NCBI GenBank assembly: GCA_963743595.1
Contig: CAVURW010000027.1
Coordinates: 20,821 to 84,820 of the forward strand
Reading direction: 5' to 3'
Length of the DNA stretch: 64,000 bases
Source: CAVURW01 sp963743595
GTDB taxonomy: Bacteria > Verrucomicrobiota > Verrucomicrobiia > Methylacidiphilales > UBA1321
In this document: piece by piece, positions 44,514 to 54,242 of the stretch
How positions within the stretch are numbered: the stretch's first letter is position 1
How the letters are laid out: each line of letters begins with the position of its first letter
Made by a program: the position numbers and the translations under genes
The notes under the pieces: generated by a model
What the model saw: the letters and a program-made list of their open reading frames with translations, nothing else
Told to the model about the DNA's origin: nothing
Database searches by the model: none

Positions 44514-44740
44514 AAGCTATGGTATTAGCGTTTTTAATGCCAGATAATTGGCCGGATTGTCTACAATGTAACCTTCTTGCCATATTCAACGCTTTCGCGT
44601 CACAAAACTTCAACATGTTAATGGCTTAGGTCGTATGTAACTCTTTTTGCGATGATTGATACTAATTAGGTAATCGGCTTATTGGTCGAAGGTAGCAACC
44701 GCTAGAAACGCTGGACCGGTTAGATAAGTCGCGTTTAGTA
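44514..44740. other. Intergenic region upstream of the HNH-repeat gene
   Basis: These 227 AT-rich bases separate two minus-strand genes and should hold the promoter of the repeat-protein gene. No RNA gene, riboswitch or clear repeat was seen. Confidence 0.4.
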
Positions 44741-45718
44741 TCATAATGAACCTAGGTTGGTGCGAAGCCATCCCAGGGGCCGCTCGATTGTAATGGCCGA
44801 CATGCACTCCACGGGCACCGCCTTCGAGCAGTTTCGTTTTAGGCACGGTGAACAATTAAAAGCAGACGTAAAGACAGTGACGTTCTTACCCACTGGAGTG
44901 GTTTTTAATGGATCAGTTGCGCCAAATAGGACGAGCGTGGGCCGGTGAAGCGCTGCGGCGATGTGAGCCGGGCCCGAATCCGTACTAATGACTGCCTTAG
45001 CCTGATTCAGCACCGAGACCAGTTGCGGCAGCGTGAGCCGAGAGCGGAAGTCAATGATCCGGTCCGAACCCGGTTGGTACCCGATGGGAAACCACGTACC
45101 GATGCCGACCGTGACAAAGCGGACGTGGGTCGCGCTCTGCGCGAGATCTCTATAATAGTGGTAGGGCCAGAGTTTCGTCGTCCATTGCGAGTAGGGGTGC
45201 AGGACGACGTAGGGTTTTCCATCGGTAAGTGGGGCGGGAAGTGGTGCGGGGGCTGGTAACCGGAAATCGAGCGGATCGGCGGGTACTTTCAGGTGTTGGA
45301 GAACTTGCAGGTAACGTTGCGCAGCCGCGACTGCATTGTCTTCAACCACTTCCGTATAGGCAAATCGACTTCCTTCCCGAGCCGAGCGCAGCCCGATTCG
45401 GCGGGGACTACCGGTGGCCCACGTCATGAGGCCCGAGCGCAGCAGCCCCTGGAGATCGATGACCATGTCATACGCTGTTGCCCGGAGTTGCCCAGCCCAG
45501 GTAAGCGCCTCATGGAGACGCCACGGCACGGTCCACCGCTTGCGTGGGTAGAGGATGAGATTTGAAATGGAGGGATGCCCTTCCAGAATCCCCGTTAAAT
45601 GGTCGGAGACGATCCAATCGATTCGCGCATCCGGCCAGTGGGAGCGGAGTCCATTAAGGACAGGCAGACTCTGAATCACATCGCCCAAGGCACTAGGTTT
45701 GACAATAAGGATCTTCAC
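44741..45718 (-). CDS. Heptosyltransferase-like glycosyltransferase, GT9 family
   Basis: A 325-residue enzyme resembling WaaC/RfaQ. The N-terminus (MKILIVKPSALGDVIQSLPVL) and the C-terminal nucleotide-sugar site (STDSGPAHIAAALHRPTLVLFGATDP) are typical of GT9, which adds ADP-heptose to the inner core of lipopolysaccharide. The family includes other ADP- or NDP-sugar users, so the exact acceptor is not certain. It supports a Gram-negative envelope. No other LPS genes lie next to it. Confidence 0.85.
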   Translation of the reverse strand: MKILIVKPSALGDVIQSLPVLNGLRSHWPDARIDWIVSDHLTGILEGHPSISNLILYPRKRWTVPWRLHEALTWAGQLRATAYDMVIDLQGLLRSGLMTWATGSPRRIGLRSAREGSRFAYTEVVEDNAVAAAQRYLQVLQHLKVPADPLDFRLPAPAPLPAPLTDGKPYVVLHPYSQWTTKLWPYHYYRDLAQSATHVRFVTVGIGTWFPIGYQPGSDRIIDFRSRLTLPQLVSVLNQAKAVISTDSGPAHIAAALHRPTLVLFGATDPLKTTPVGKNVTVFTSAFNCSPCLKRNCSKAVPVECMSAITIERPLGWLRTNLGSL

Positions 45719-45886
45719 AGGAGGGCGCTAATCGGAGTGGAGAGGCTACACGGTCGGATAGGAAATGCGAAAGCCGTTTTAACAGGTGGCTCACGCGGCA
45801 AAAGTTCGGGAAAATTGCGATTACAACTAAGTAAGCACAATGCCGCAGGGTGTTGACAAAATGCGATTTCCGACGATTTTGGAAGC

Positions 45887-46639
45887 ATGAATCAAACGTC
45901 TAATCCTGTACTGGGCGTATTTCGTTCGCCAAACATTGGGCTCGAGATGTCGAGTCAACTGATGACCGTGGAAGGAACGGCTATACGCACGATCTTCTTG
46001 GCAGCACTCACGGGGCTTTCGTTCGCCTGGAACTGGAGTGTCATTTCCAGTGGCGATGTCGAACTGGGCCAGGGTCTGGCGATTGCCGGGTCGATTGGTG
46101 GTTTGCTCATCGGCATGGTGATCTCGTTCTGGATGTCCTCGGCACCGTTCTTGAGCCCGCTCTATGCGCTTGGAGAAGGCTGCATGCTGGCTGCCGCAAG
46201 CTACGCCGTGGAGTTGCGCTATCCGGGAATCGCCGTTCAAGCGGCCGGGCTGACGATCTTCACGGTGATCGCGATGGCAATGCTCTATTATATGCGGATC
46301 ATCCGAGTGACGGACACTTTCCGCTCAATCGTCTTTGGCGCAACACTAGGCATCGCGCTCTTCTATATGGTGGGTGGAATTCTCTCGATCTTCGGCATAC
46401 ACATGGCGGGGATTGGTTTCACGGGAGGCATGCTCAGCATCGTGGTGAGCTTGGTCATCGTGGGTGTAGCGGCGCTGAATTTGGCTCTCGATTTTGACAC
46501 GATCGAGCGGGGTTCGGGCAATATGCCGAAGTACATGGAGTGGTATGCGGCCTTCGGACTGCTCGTCACGATCATCTGGCTCTACTTAGAGATGCTCCGG
46601 TTACTCACGTTGATCGCGCAATCTCAACGGGAACGGTAA
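45887..46639 (+). CDS. Bax inhibitor-1/YccA family membrane protein
   Basis: A 250-residue polytopic protein with seven membrane helices. Family features are SPLYALGEGCMLAAASYAVE, the double-Asp segment ALDFDTIERG and the closing WYAAFGLLVTIIWLYLEMLRLL. Members are calcium-leak channels or modulators of the FtsH protease. It converges with the histidine kinase gene, with four bases between the stops. Confidence 0.88.
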   Translation: MNQTSNPVLGVFRSPNIGLEMSSQLMTVEGTAIRTIFLAALTGLSFAWNWSVISSGDVELGQGLAIAGSIGGLLIGMVISFWMSSAPFLSPLYALGEGCMLAAASYAVELRYPGIAVQAAGLTIFTVIAMAMLYYMRIIRVTDTFRSIVFGATLGIALFYMVGGILSIFGIHMAGIGFTGGMLSIVVSLVIVGVAALNLALDFDTIERGSGNMPKYMEWYAAFGLLVTIIWLYLEMLRLLTLIAQSQRER

Positions 46640-46643
46640 TCGC

Positions 46644-48530
46644 TCACGACCCGATCATCTCGACCACGAGTTTGATCAGGTCACTGGGCTCAAACGGCTT
46701 GGCGAGGAACTTGTAATCTTTTTTTGGCTCGAAGCCGTGGGTGAGAATTTCCTCGCTATAACCGCTGACTAGGATCGTTTTGAGGGTGGGCTTGAGATCG
46801 AGTAAACAGCTCTGGAGTTGGAGGCCACTAATCCCGTTAGGCATCATCATATCTGTGATGAGAAGGTCGATTTGGCCGCCGCATTTCTCCCATTCCTTCA
46901 GGGCATCCGGGCCGTCGTGAGCGGTGATAACTCGGTACTTCTTTTGTTCTAAAATTCGAGTGCTGCCGCGCCGGAGAAGATCGTGATCTTCTACGAGAAG
47001 AATCGTTTGGTGGCGTGGCTCCGCAACAATAGGCTCGAGTTTGATTTCAGTGGAAATGGGCTTCGGTAAGCCTAGGGAACTTGCCGATGGCGATGAGAGC
47101 GGGACGTAGATGCGAAATTCCGAACCGTAACCGTACTCGCTGGAGACTTCGATCCAGCCCCTATGTTGATGAATAATGCCAAAGGCGGAGGCAAGCCCGA
47201 GCCCTGAGCCCTTTCCGGTCGGCTTGGTTGTGAAAAAGGGCTCGAAGATCTTTGTCAGGAGCTTTGGCTCAATTCCTGAGCCGTTATCGGCTACCGAGAT
47301 GCAGACGAAGGAACCGGGCCGCCGTTCACCGGGAAGTTCTGGATCTTCCGGGTCGAATTCCACCAATTTCGTTTTAAGGGTGAGCTCGCCGCCCTCGAGC
47401 ATGGCATCGCGGGCATTCACGCACAGGTTCATGATAACCTGATCCAGCATGTTCGGATCACCTTCGACCCAGAGTGCATCCTGATCGTGAAAGAAGTTGG
47501 TGGTAATATTTTGGCCGATCAAGCGGTGGATCAATTGAAGTAACCTGTTGATCCGGGAATTCAGCTCAAAAACCTCTTTTTTCAGGGGGCGTTGACGGGC
47601 GAACTCCAGGAGCTGCCGGGTGAGCTGAGCTCCCTGATTGCACAAGTTCCGCACTTCATCTAACTGAGAAATTTCCTTCGGTTCTTTTTGCGAAGTGAAT
47701 TCCTCCAGGCTCATCAGCATGGCCGTGAGGATATTGTTAAAGTCGTGAGCTACACCGCCGGCAAGCCGCCCCACCACCTCCATTTTTTGCGACTGTCGGA
47801 ACGCGGCTTCCAACCGCTTTCGCTCGGTAATATCGACCACTTGCTTGATAAAATGCATTGGCTCGCCCTGAGTATTGCGAACCAGAGAGACGTGAAGTTG
47901 CCCCCAAATCAGGTGGCCCTTTTTATGGATGTACCGCTTTTCCATCGAGAAGTTTTGGATCGTCCCGTTTAGGAGACGCTGGAGGTTGCCTAAATCTTCA
48001 TCTAGGTCCTCGGTGTAGGTGATATCCCGAACGGATTTGGTCAGTAGTTCTTCCTCGCTGTAACCTAAAAAGTTGCACATGGCCCGGTTCACCCGGCGGA
48101 ATGGAGCCCCCGGATCTAAGCCTCCCATTCCCATGCACACGGCGGCATCTTCAAAGGCCGATTTTAAATTCTGTTCGCTTTGCTTAAGCGCTTCATGGGT
48201 CTGTTTGATGGCGGTCAGATCAGAAAAGACGACAAAAAAACCGACAATGGTGCCCGACTCATCTTGATGAGGGACATAATGAAGAAGAATACTGCGATTG
48301 GTCGGGACAGCAGTCTCAAAACTCACGGCAGTTCCACGCAACACCTCGATTAGATAGGGCAAACGCATTTGGAAATAGTCCTCTCCAATGAGATCGCGTA
48401 GATGAGAGCCCAGAATGTCTTCCCGTTTCCTGCCAAACCACCGGAGGTAGTTATCGTTAGCAAATTCGCATCGGAACTCGCGATTCCAAAAAGCCGCTTG
48501 ACCCGGCATGTTTTTAGTCAACGCCTCCAT
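46644..48530 (-). CDS. Hybrid sensor histidine kinase: PAS-PAS-HisKA-HATPase-REC
   Basis: A 628-residue signalling protein without membrane segments. Two PAS domains (about 1-115 and 120-250) are followed by a dimerisation domain with the phospho-accepting His in GGVAHDFNNIL, an ATPase with N box NLCVNARDAM and G boxes (DNGSGI, GKGSGLGLA), and a C-terminal receiver whose phosphorylated Asp lies in LLITDMMMP. The stimulus is unknown. Its start overlaps the end of the GAF-domain frame upstream by 17 bases, suggesting the two were once one protein or are co-translated. Confidence 0.9.
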   Translation of the reverse strand: MEALTKNMPGQAAFWNREFRCEFANDNYLRWFGRKREDILGSHLRDLIGEDYFQMRLPYLIEVLRGTAVSFETAVPTNRSILLHYVPHQDESGTIVGFFVVFSDLTAIKQTHEALKQSEQNLKSAFEDAAVCMGMGGLDPGAPFRRVNRAMCNFLGYSEEELLTKSVRDITYTEDLDEDLGNLQRLLNGTIQNFSMEKRYIHKKGHLIWGQLHVSLVRNTQGEPMHFIKQVVDITERKRLEAAFRQSQKMEVVGRLAGGVAHDFNNILTAMLMSLEEFTSQKEPKEISQLDEVRNLCNQGAQLTRQLLEFARQRPLKKEVFELNSRINRLLQLIHRLIGQNITTNFFHDQDALWVEGDPNMLDQVIMNLCVNARDAMLEGGELTLKTKLVEFDPEDPELPGERRPGSFVCISVADNGSGIEPKLLTKIFEPFFTTKPTGKGSGLGLASAFGIIHQHRGWIEVSSEYGYGSEFRIYVPLSSPSASSLGLPKPISTEIKLEPIVAEPRHQTILLVEDHDLLRRGSTRILEQKKYRVITAHDGPDALKEWEKCGGQIDLLITDMMMPNGISGLQLQSCLLDLKPTLKTILVSGYSEEILTHGFEPKKDYKFLAKPFEPSDLIKLVVEMIGS

Positions 48531-48870
48531 TCACTCGAAGGGGAGCCGCTGCGTAAAACCGGAGCCCCATTTCACCTACAACGAGCGGATGCGCACAAGT
48601 TCGCGGATCGGTCCCTGCATCTACTACGATGTAAAGGTCATCTGATTCGATCGCTGAGGGGCATAGACCTGGAACGCGATCTACCTGAGAAGCGCAGATG
48701 CCGTGGTGGGATTTAAGCCAAACGCGGTCGGTATCCACAAAGCTAATCAGTGAAACGGGGGCGTTTAAGAGACGGCTTGTCAGTGCAGTGATTCGATCAA
48801 AACTCGGGTGAAGCCCGGAATCGAGGATTTGGAGTTCATCTAGGGCGCTTTTTGGAGTTTGTTGAAGCAT
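48514..48870 (-). CDS. Truncated GAF-domain protein
   Basis: A 118-residue product beginning ALDELQILDSGLHPSFDRIT, the standard lead-in to a GAF domain, with the segment VSLISFVDTDRVWLKSHHG. The frame ends right after FYAAAPLRVNGG, where a full GAF would continue with about 40 more residues (the GTLCVID-like part). The next frame begins inside this one with PAS sequence. A deletion or frameshift at the GAF/PAS junction, splitting a former GAF-PAS-PAS kinase, explains both. It may still fold in part. Confidence 0.65.
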   Translation of the reverse strand: MLQQTPKSALDELQILDSGLHPSFDRITALTSRLLNAPVSLISFVDTDRVWLKSHHGICASQVDRVPGLCPSAIESDDLYIVVDAGTDPRTCAHPLVVGEMGLRFYAAAPLRVNGGVD

Positions 48871-49106
48871 GAGATTTAAAGTGCGGCTTAAATATTAGCA
48901 GGTTTAGCAATACCTGGCATTCGATTTTTCAATGTTCCGGATAGCCAGATTTCAGAGATCTTCTCATGGCATGAAGCATAGAATTAAGCGATAGCATTAT
49001 CAAATGTTAAACAACAGCAAACACTGTTCTGTGCAAAAATGACTCACTTGTTTGGGACGGCTAATCAGAAACGCCACGCATTTGTAACTCATGTAAGTTT
49101 TGAACT
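48871..49106. other. Divergent intergenic region
   Basis: These 236 AT-rich bases lie between the GAF/kinase gene and the sedolisin gene and should hold both promoters. No RNA gene or repeat is recognised. Confidence 0.4.
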
Positions 49107-51533
49107 TTGCCGATAGATCCAGTACTCTTTCACTTACGGGCTATGCATTCACTTTATCGCGAATTAACGGCGGGCTTTGCAGCTACGGTCGTCCTGTTTA
49201 GTGCAGGGATGGTTCCCGCCATTGCTCAGCAGCAGCAGCGGGTTCACCTGCAAGGAAGCATCGTCCCGGTGGCTTCCAGCTCGGCTGCCGGGGAGGCCCC
49301 TCGAATATCCCGCTCGAATCTGACTGCTGCTGAGCGGACTGAAATGTTTCACCTGAACATTGGCCTCGCCGATCGTAAGTTCTCTGAGCTTGAGAGACGG
49401 GTTTTCCGGCACGAGATCATCAGCCCACAGGAGATGCGTTCCGACTACCTTCCGACCGATGCCACCTACAATGCTGTAGTGGCTTGGGCGACTTCCCAAG
49501 GCTTGCAGGTGACGGAGAATCCCAGCCATACCTCGGTAACTGTGGATGGAACCGTGGACCGAATCGAGACTGCGTTTCAAACTCGTTTCGCGAAGGTGCA
49601 ATTTCGTGGGAAGGAGACCACCTCAGCGGTGCAAGAGCCCTCATTGCCCTCTGCGATCAGCCCTTACGTCAATTCGGTAACGGGACTCCAAAACTTTGCC
49701 CGGCCGAAACACCACATTTTCATGAGGCCCATCGTGGCGGTGCTACGGACCTCGAGTGCCGGCTCTGGAGGATCGGGTTCCTATGGATTAGATACTCCCG
49801 GTGATATCCGCTCGGCTTATAATGCGACGGCTCGTACGGGTAGTGGTCAAATCACTGCAATTGTCATTGATGCGTTTCCGAGTACTTCAGATTTGACCGG
49901 GTTTTGGTCAAATACGGGTGTCTCTCAGTCTATTAGTAACATTTCATTTATCAAAGTGGAGTCGGGGCAGGTTTATACAAATACGAGTGGTGAAGAGACT
50001 TTGGATGTGGAGTGGAGTAGTTCCGTGGCTCCAGGCTCGAAGGTACGGGTCTATGGCACGGGCGTTTTGGACTTCAGCTACATTGAAGATGCGCTGAATA
50101 AGATCTACACAGACGCGACTTCCGGCGGGCTGAACATCGGTCAGGTCTCCATGAGCTTTGGGTTGAATGATACGTATCTCGATTCGGGGACGCTGAGCGC
50201 GATGCATACGGCAATGACGAATCTGGCGGCAGTGGGTGTTTCGTGCTTCGCTAGCTCGGGTGACGATGGGTCCGATGGTAACGTGAATCAGAACGCGAGC
50301 GGCACGTTTTCGTTCTCGCGAACGACTCCGTTCACCGAATACCCGGCTTCTGACCAGAGCTGCTGTGCGGTGGGGGGCACCAGCGTGACTCTCAGCTCGG
50401 GCACAGTCACCGCTGAGGTCGTTTGGAATTGGATTCCGACTTTTGCGACACCCTCTTCCAGCAGCGATCACTACGGCATCTCCGGCGGTGGCTACAGCGG
50501 CACGATCTCTGCGCCCTCCTATCAGCCCGGCGCCCCCGCGCGAAAGGTTCCCGACCTCTCGTGCACCGCTGATAATGCTTACCTCTACTTCCAAGGCTCC
50601 GTTTATTCTGTAGGGGGAACCAGCCTCAGTTCACCTGTGGCGGCTGGCCTTTGCGCCCAGATGAATCAAGGGCTGGTCGCTGCGGGTAAGGCGAAGCTGG
50701 GATTATTTAACGCCACACTCTACTCCCTCCCTTCCAGTTGTTTCCGGGACATCACCAGCGGCCATAACAACGCCTACTCAGCCGATAATGGGTACTACAA
50801 CGCGGGTTCTGGCTTCGATCTTTGCAGCGGATTCGGTGCACCATCTGTTTCCCAAGTCGTTACCACTCTAACCGGCAGCGTGACACCCACACCGTCGCCA
50901 ACACCCACGCCGGTGCCTACCGCAACGCCAACGCCAACGCCTACCGCCGTACCGACTCCGACCAAGACGCCCACGCCGAGCCCCGTGCCGACCGCAACAC
51001 CCGTCCCAACGGCAACCCCAACTCCAGCGCCCACAGCAACGCCCGTCCCGACTCCAACCCGCACGCCTACGCCGACACCCGTGCCTACGGCAACGCCGGT
51101 ACCGACAGCGTCCCCGACGCCAGTGCCCACAGCAACGCGCATACCGACTCCGACGCCAAGGCCCACCCCGACTTCTGGAAAGCGTCCTCCGACTCCCCCG
51201 ACTCAGCCGACCCCTGCGCCTACGGCAACTCCGACTCCTGCACCGACGGCAACTCCGACTCCTGCGCCTACGGCAACTCCGACTCCTGCGCCTACGGCAA
51301 CTCCGACTCCTGCGCCTACGGCAACTCCCACGCCGCATCCGACTACAGCATCTCCTACCTTGACTCCAAGCCCGACACCCACAGCAACGCCAACCCCAGC
51401 CCCCACCGCGACACCGACTCCCACCGCCACACCACAGCCCATTGCAACGCCCACGCCTACTCCTGTGGGAGGACGCGGCCATCAGTTCCCCCCCACTCCG
51501 AAGCCGCAGTTCGATGAAGAGATGTTGGGCTGA
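49107..51533 (+). CDS. Secreted sedolisin (S53) protease with Pro/Thr-rich tail
   Basis: An 808-residue precursor (a second possible start, ATG 49143, is closer to the signal sequence ending PAIAQQ). An S53 pro-domain (about 60-205; LTAAERTEMFHLNIGL) precedes the catalytic domain (about 220-590). Catalytic residues are visible: Glu and Asp in GEETLDVEWSSS, the oxyanion Asp in SSGDDGSDG, and the nucleophile in GGTSLSSPVAAG. From about residue 592 to 790 the chain is PTPxPTATP repeats, a likely wall- or surface-spanning stalk. The end (KPQFDEEMLG) matches no sorting signal I recognise. These acid-type serine-carboxyl proteases act outside the cell. Confidence 0.9.
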   Translation: MPIDPVLFHLRAMHSLYRELTAGFAATVVLFSAGMVPAIAQQQQRVHLQGSIVPVASSSAAGEAPRISRSNLTAAERTEMFHLNIGLADRKFSELERRVFRHEIISPQEMRSDYLPTDATYNAVVAWATSQGLQVTENPSHTSVTVDGTVDRIETAFQTRFAKVQFRGKETTSAVQEPSLPSAISPYVNSVTGLQNFARPKHHIFMRPIVAVLRTSSAGSGGSGSYGLDTPGDIRSAYNATARTGSGQITAIVIDAFPSTSDLTGFWSNTGVSQSISNISFIKVESGQVYTNTSGEETLDVEWSSSVAPGSKVRVYGTGVLDFSYIEDALNKIYTDATSGGLNIGQVSMSFGLNDTYLDSGTLSAMHTAMTNLAAVGVSCFASSGDDGSDGNVNQNASGTFSFSRTTPFTEYPASDQSCCAVGGTSVTLSSGTVTAEVVWNWIPTFATPSSSSDHYGISGGGYSGTISAPSYQPGAPARKVPDLSCTADNAYLYFQGSVYSVGGTSLSSPVAAGLCAQMNQGLVAAGKAKLGLFNATLYSLPSSCFRDITSGHNNAYSADNGYYNAGSGFDLCSGFGAPSVSQVVTTLTGSVTPTPSPTPTPVPTATPTPTPTAVPTPTKTPTPSPVPTATPVPTATPTPAPTATPVPTPTRTPTPTPVPTATPVPTASPTPVPTATRIPTPTPRPTPTSGKRPPTPPTQPTPAPTATPTPAPTATPTPAPTATPTPAPTATPTPAPTATPTPHPTTASPTLTPSPTPTATPTPAPTATPTPTATPQPIATPTPTPVGGRGHQFPPTPKPQFDEEMLG
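50881..51475 (+). repeat. Pro/Thr-rich repeat tract with 24-bp tandem units
   Basis: The tract encodes PTPTPxPTATP-type sequence. From 51214 to 51334 five near-identical 24-bp units (period checked at 51222, 51246, 51270, 51294 and 51318) encode PTATPTPA. The reverse strand gives Arg/Cys-rich and Gly/Val-rich open frames that are artefacts. Confidence 0.85.
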
Positions 51534-51584
51534 GGAGTTGCCCTTTAAAATAATCCCTTTCTTCACCGGGCCAAACCTGCGGTA

Positions 51585-54239
51585 ATGCGGGGCATGCGCG
51601 TCGTTACTCGATTGTTCGGAGTCGTCGTGTGGATGAGTTGCATGGTCACGTTAGCGCGTGCGGATGATTCGTTATTTAAGGGCGCAGTGGTGGTGGTGCT
51701 GGTCGGGGTGCCCGGCGATATCGATTCCGAAACGGAGTTTGAGGCGGAGACCAAGCAGTTGCTCACTCAACTCAACACCGCGGAATCGCGGCCGAAGCAC
51801 CTCTACCTGCTGAGCAATTTGACGATCGATTTCGACAAGCCCGCCTATGCGTTCGATCAACTTTCCAATAAACGCGAGGTCTTTCTAGGGTTGCCGGATC
51901 GGCTGAAATCGGAGACAGCGCCCCTCGTATTTCTCGCGTTTGGGCACGGTGGGTCGCAGGGTGATCTCACGGTATTTCATGTGCCCGGCCCTCGATTGCA
52001 GCCGCAAGACTTTGGGGCGGTCGCCAAACAGCTCGGTGCGCCTGCCACCTGGCTTCTCTTTTTTCGCGGCAGCGGGCTTTTTGCGCAACAAGTGCACTTT
52101 GTCGATAAGCAGACCGTGCTCGCCACTGAAAGCGATGACAAGACCTTCCAGGAAGACCCCATTTCGCTCAATATATTCCTCGATTCCATGCGCGAGCTCA
52201 CCTCGTTAAAAGTGCTCTCACAGGCGTGGGCAAACAAGACAGACAGTTGGTATCGGGAGCGGCATCTGGCGCGCGTGGAAGAACCGGCGCTATGGTCGCC
52301 CGGAACAGATCCACGCAAGCTGATTTCCAGCGAAGTCGCCGTCGACAATTCGCCGAGCCCTTCACCCAGTCTGCCACCCAGTGTGTCGCCGAGCCCTTCT
52401 GCGGTCGCGGCGAGCGCGCAGCCTGCCCCGCCTGATTGGTCTCCCCCGGCCTCAGTCGATGCGAAGAGCTACCCCGGAATCGCGGCCATCGTCTTGAGTC
52501 GAAAGGAGAGCTATGTCATCGGGGATCAAAATAATCTTTCGCTTGATCGCGAGGATTACATCCAAATCCTTCAGCCGAATGGCAAGCGTTTCGGAGATTT
52601 CGATATCACCTATTCGCCGCCGGACGAGGATCTGCGATTCGTTTCGTGCGAAGTCTGTAACGCGCAAGGAACTGTGGAGCAGCTCAATCCCGACAATATT
52701 TTCGACGCGAATTCCAATAATGATCCCGGTGCGCCGGGTGTGCCGAAACACAAAATCTTTTCGATGCCGCACGTCCAGGCCGGGGTTGTTTTGCACGTGC
52801 ATTATATTCGAAGTTGGGCGCAGTTTCCCCTGCCGCACATCTTCCAGGAAGCGGCGTTATCGGACGAAATTCCGATCCAGAAACTACAGATTGATGTCAG
52901 CCTGCCCAAGAAGATGAACCTGCACTGGAAGCTGCTCCACGGCACCTCGACCGAGCCGCTCGTCACCGACCGGCAATACGGCCAAAATTACGAATGGACT
53001 TTTCACGATCTGCAGCCGGTGCCGAATGAACCGCTTTCGCCACGCGAAAACGAGCCATCCCTAGCGCTGACCACATTTGCTGATTGGCACGATTTTCTCG
53101 CTTGGTACGTCCCCTGTCTGCGAAATTCCGATGTGGCAAGCCCGGAGATGACTGCCGCCGCTCAGGATCTGGTGAAGGGTGCGAAAACGGATCGGGAAAA
53201 GATCGCTGCCGTCACTCGCTACGTAACGGGGTTGCGCTATGTCTCGGTGCCGCTGGGCATCAATTCCTGGCGGCCTCACGCGGCGGTAAACGTGTGGCAC
53301 AATCGATTTGGGGATTGCAAGGATAAGGCGAATCTCTTGAACACGCTTCTGGGCACGCTCGGTTACAAAACGAATCTAGTACTGGTGCCCCGCTTTTCGC
53401 AGGCGTATGAAGCCTTGCCCGGTTTTGCGTTCAATCACGCGATTTCCGTGGTGCATTTGCCCAACGAATCGTTATGGATCGATTCCACCGATGACGTCTG
53501 CACGTTTGGTCTCTTGCCGCCGGGCGATCCGGGGCGAAATGTACTGGTGGTGAAGAGCGAGACGCCGGGGCTTACGGAGCTTCCGGAGCCGACCCTTTCC
53601 GATCACCAGTTTGAAATCGCGACAAGCGTGAAACTCGATGATCACGATAGCCGTGCTGCGATGGTGAAAATGGAGGTGAAAACGAAGGGCTTTGCCGATT
53701 ACGCACTCCGCTCTGCGTTGAACGCCAGGAAGGGCTCCATCGGCGTTTTAGATTCTCTTTTCCAGCCAGTGAGCGGACGCTTTGAACCGAGCCAGGAAGA
53801 GAGCAGCTCCACCGACGATTTGTCAGCACCGGCCACGTGCATGACGAGCGGCACCTGGCGGGGTCTCATCAGTGCGGTTCCTGCCAGCAAGACCAAGCTG
53901 ATGTTTCTGCCTGCCTGGGTTCCATCGCAGTGGGATCTGGCTGCGCTGCCCCGGCACAACGACCTCTTTTTGAATGAGGGTTATCCGATGTCAATCGAGC
54001 AGAATTTCACGATTGATCTGTCGCCGGACGCACGGGGCGTTGAGGTTCCGGCGAATGCGGGAAGGAAGGGGCCGGCGCTATCGTGGGATCTGGAGTGGAG
54101 TAAAGTGTCGGATCAAAAAATTACTGCAAAGCTCACGATCTCCCTCGAAAAGAGCACGCTCGACTCCGCAGGTGTGGCCGATTTTCAATTATCGTATAAT
54201 CTTCTTGAGGACGCTCTCCGTGACGGCTTGGCTTACTGA
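51585..54239 (+). CDS. Exported DUF3857/transglutaminase-like protein with degenerate caspase-like N-terminus
   Basis: An 884-residue protein with a signal peptide (about 1-26, ending TLARA). Residues 30-210 resemble a C13/caspase-like fold: the catalytic His is seen in FLAFGHGGSQGDL, but the position expected for the Cys reads LFFRGSG, so no active thiol is present. A Pro/Ser linker (about 255-290) leads to a DUF3857 domain (about 305-490) and a transglutaminase-like domain with catalytic Cys, His and Asp in FGDCKDKANLL, FNHAISVVHL and WIDSTDD. It is probably periplasmic. The MoxR gene starts three bases after the stop. Confidence 0.82.
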   Translation: MRGMRVVTRLFGVVVWMSCMVTLARADDSLFKGAVVVVLVGVPGDIDSETEFEAETKQLLTQLNTAESRPKHLYLLSNLTIDFDKPAYAFDQLSNKREVFLGLPDRLKSETAPLVFLAFGHGGSQGDLTVFHVPGPRLQPQDFGAVAKQLGAPATWLLFFRGSGLFAQQVHFVDKQTVLATESDDKTFQEDPISLNIFLDSMRELTSLKVLSQAWANKTDSWYRERHLARVEEPALWSPGTDPRKLISSEVAVDNSPSPSPSLPPSVSPSPSAVAASAQPAPPDWSPPASVDAKSYPGIAAIVLSRKESYVIGDQNNLSLDREDYIQILQPNGKRFGDFDITYSPPDEDLRFVSCEVCNAQGTVEQLNPDNIFDANSNNDPGAPGVPKHKIFSMPHVQAGVVLHVHYIRSWAQFPLPHIFQEAALSDEIPIQKLQIDVSLPKKMNLHWKLLHGTSTEPLVTDRQYGQNYEWTFHDLQPVPNEPLSPRENEPSLALTTFADWHDFLAWYVPCLRNSDVASPEMTAAAQDLVKGAKTDREKIAAVTRYVTGLRYVSVPLGINSWRPHAAVNVWHNRFGDCKDKANLLNTLLGTLGYKTNLVLVPRFSQAYEALPGFAFNHAISVVHLPNESLWIDSTDDVCTFGLLPPGDPGRNVLVVKSETPGLTELPEPTLSDHQFEIATSVKLDDHDSRAAMVKMEVKTKGFADYALRSALNARKGSIGVLDSLFQPVSGRFEPSQEESSSTDDLSAPATCMTSGTWRGLISAVPASKTKLMFLPAWVPSQWDLAALPRHNDLFLNEGYPMSIEQNFTIDLSPDARGVEVPANAGRKGPALSWDLEWSKVSDQKITAKLTISLEKSTLDSAGVADFQLSYNLLEDALRDGLAY

Positions 54240-54242
54240 CTT

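Noticed and set aside
50868..51566. Minus-strand Arg/Cys/Gly-rich frame of 232 codons and a Gly/Val-rich one at 50795-51166
   Set aside because: Both mirror the Pro/Thr tract of the sedolisin gene.
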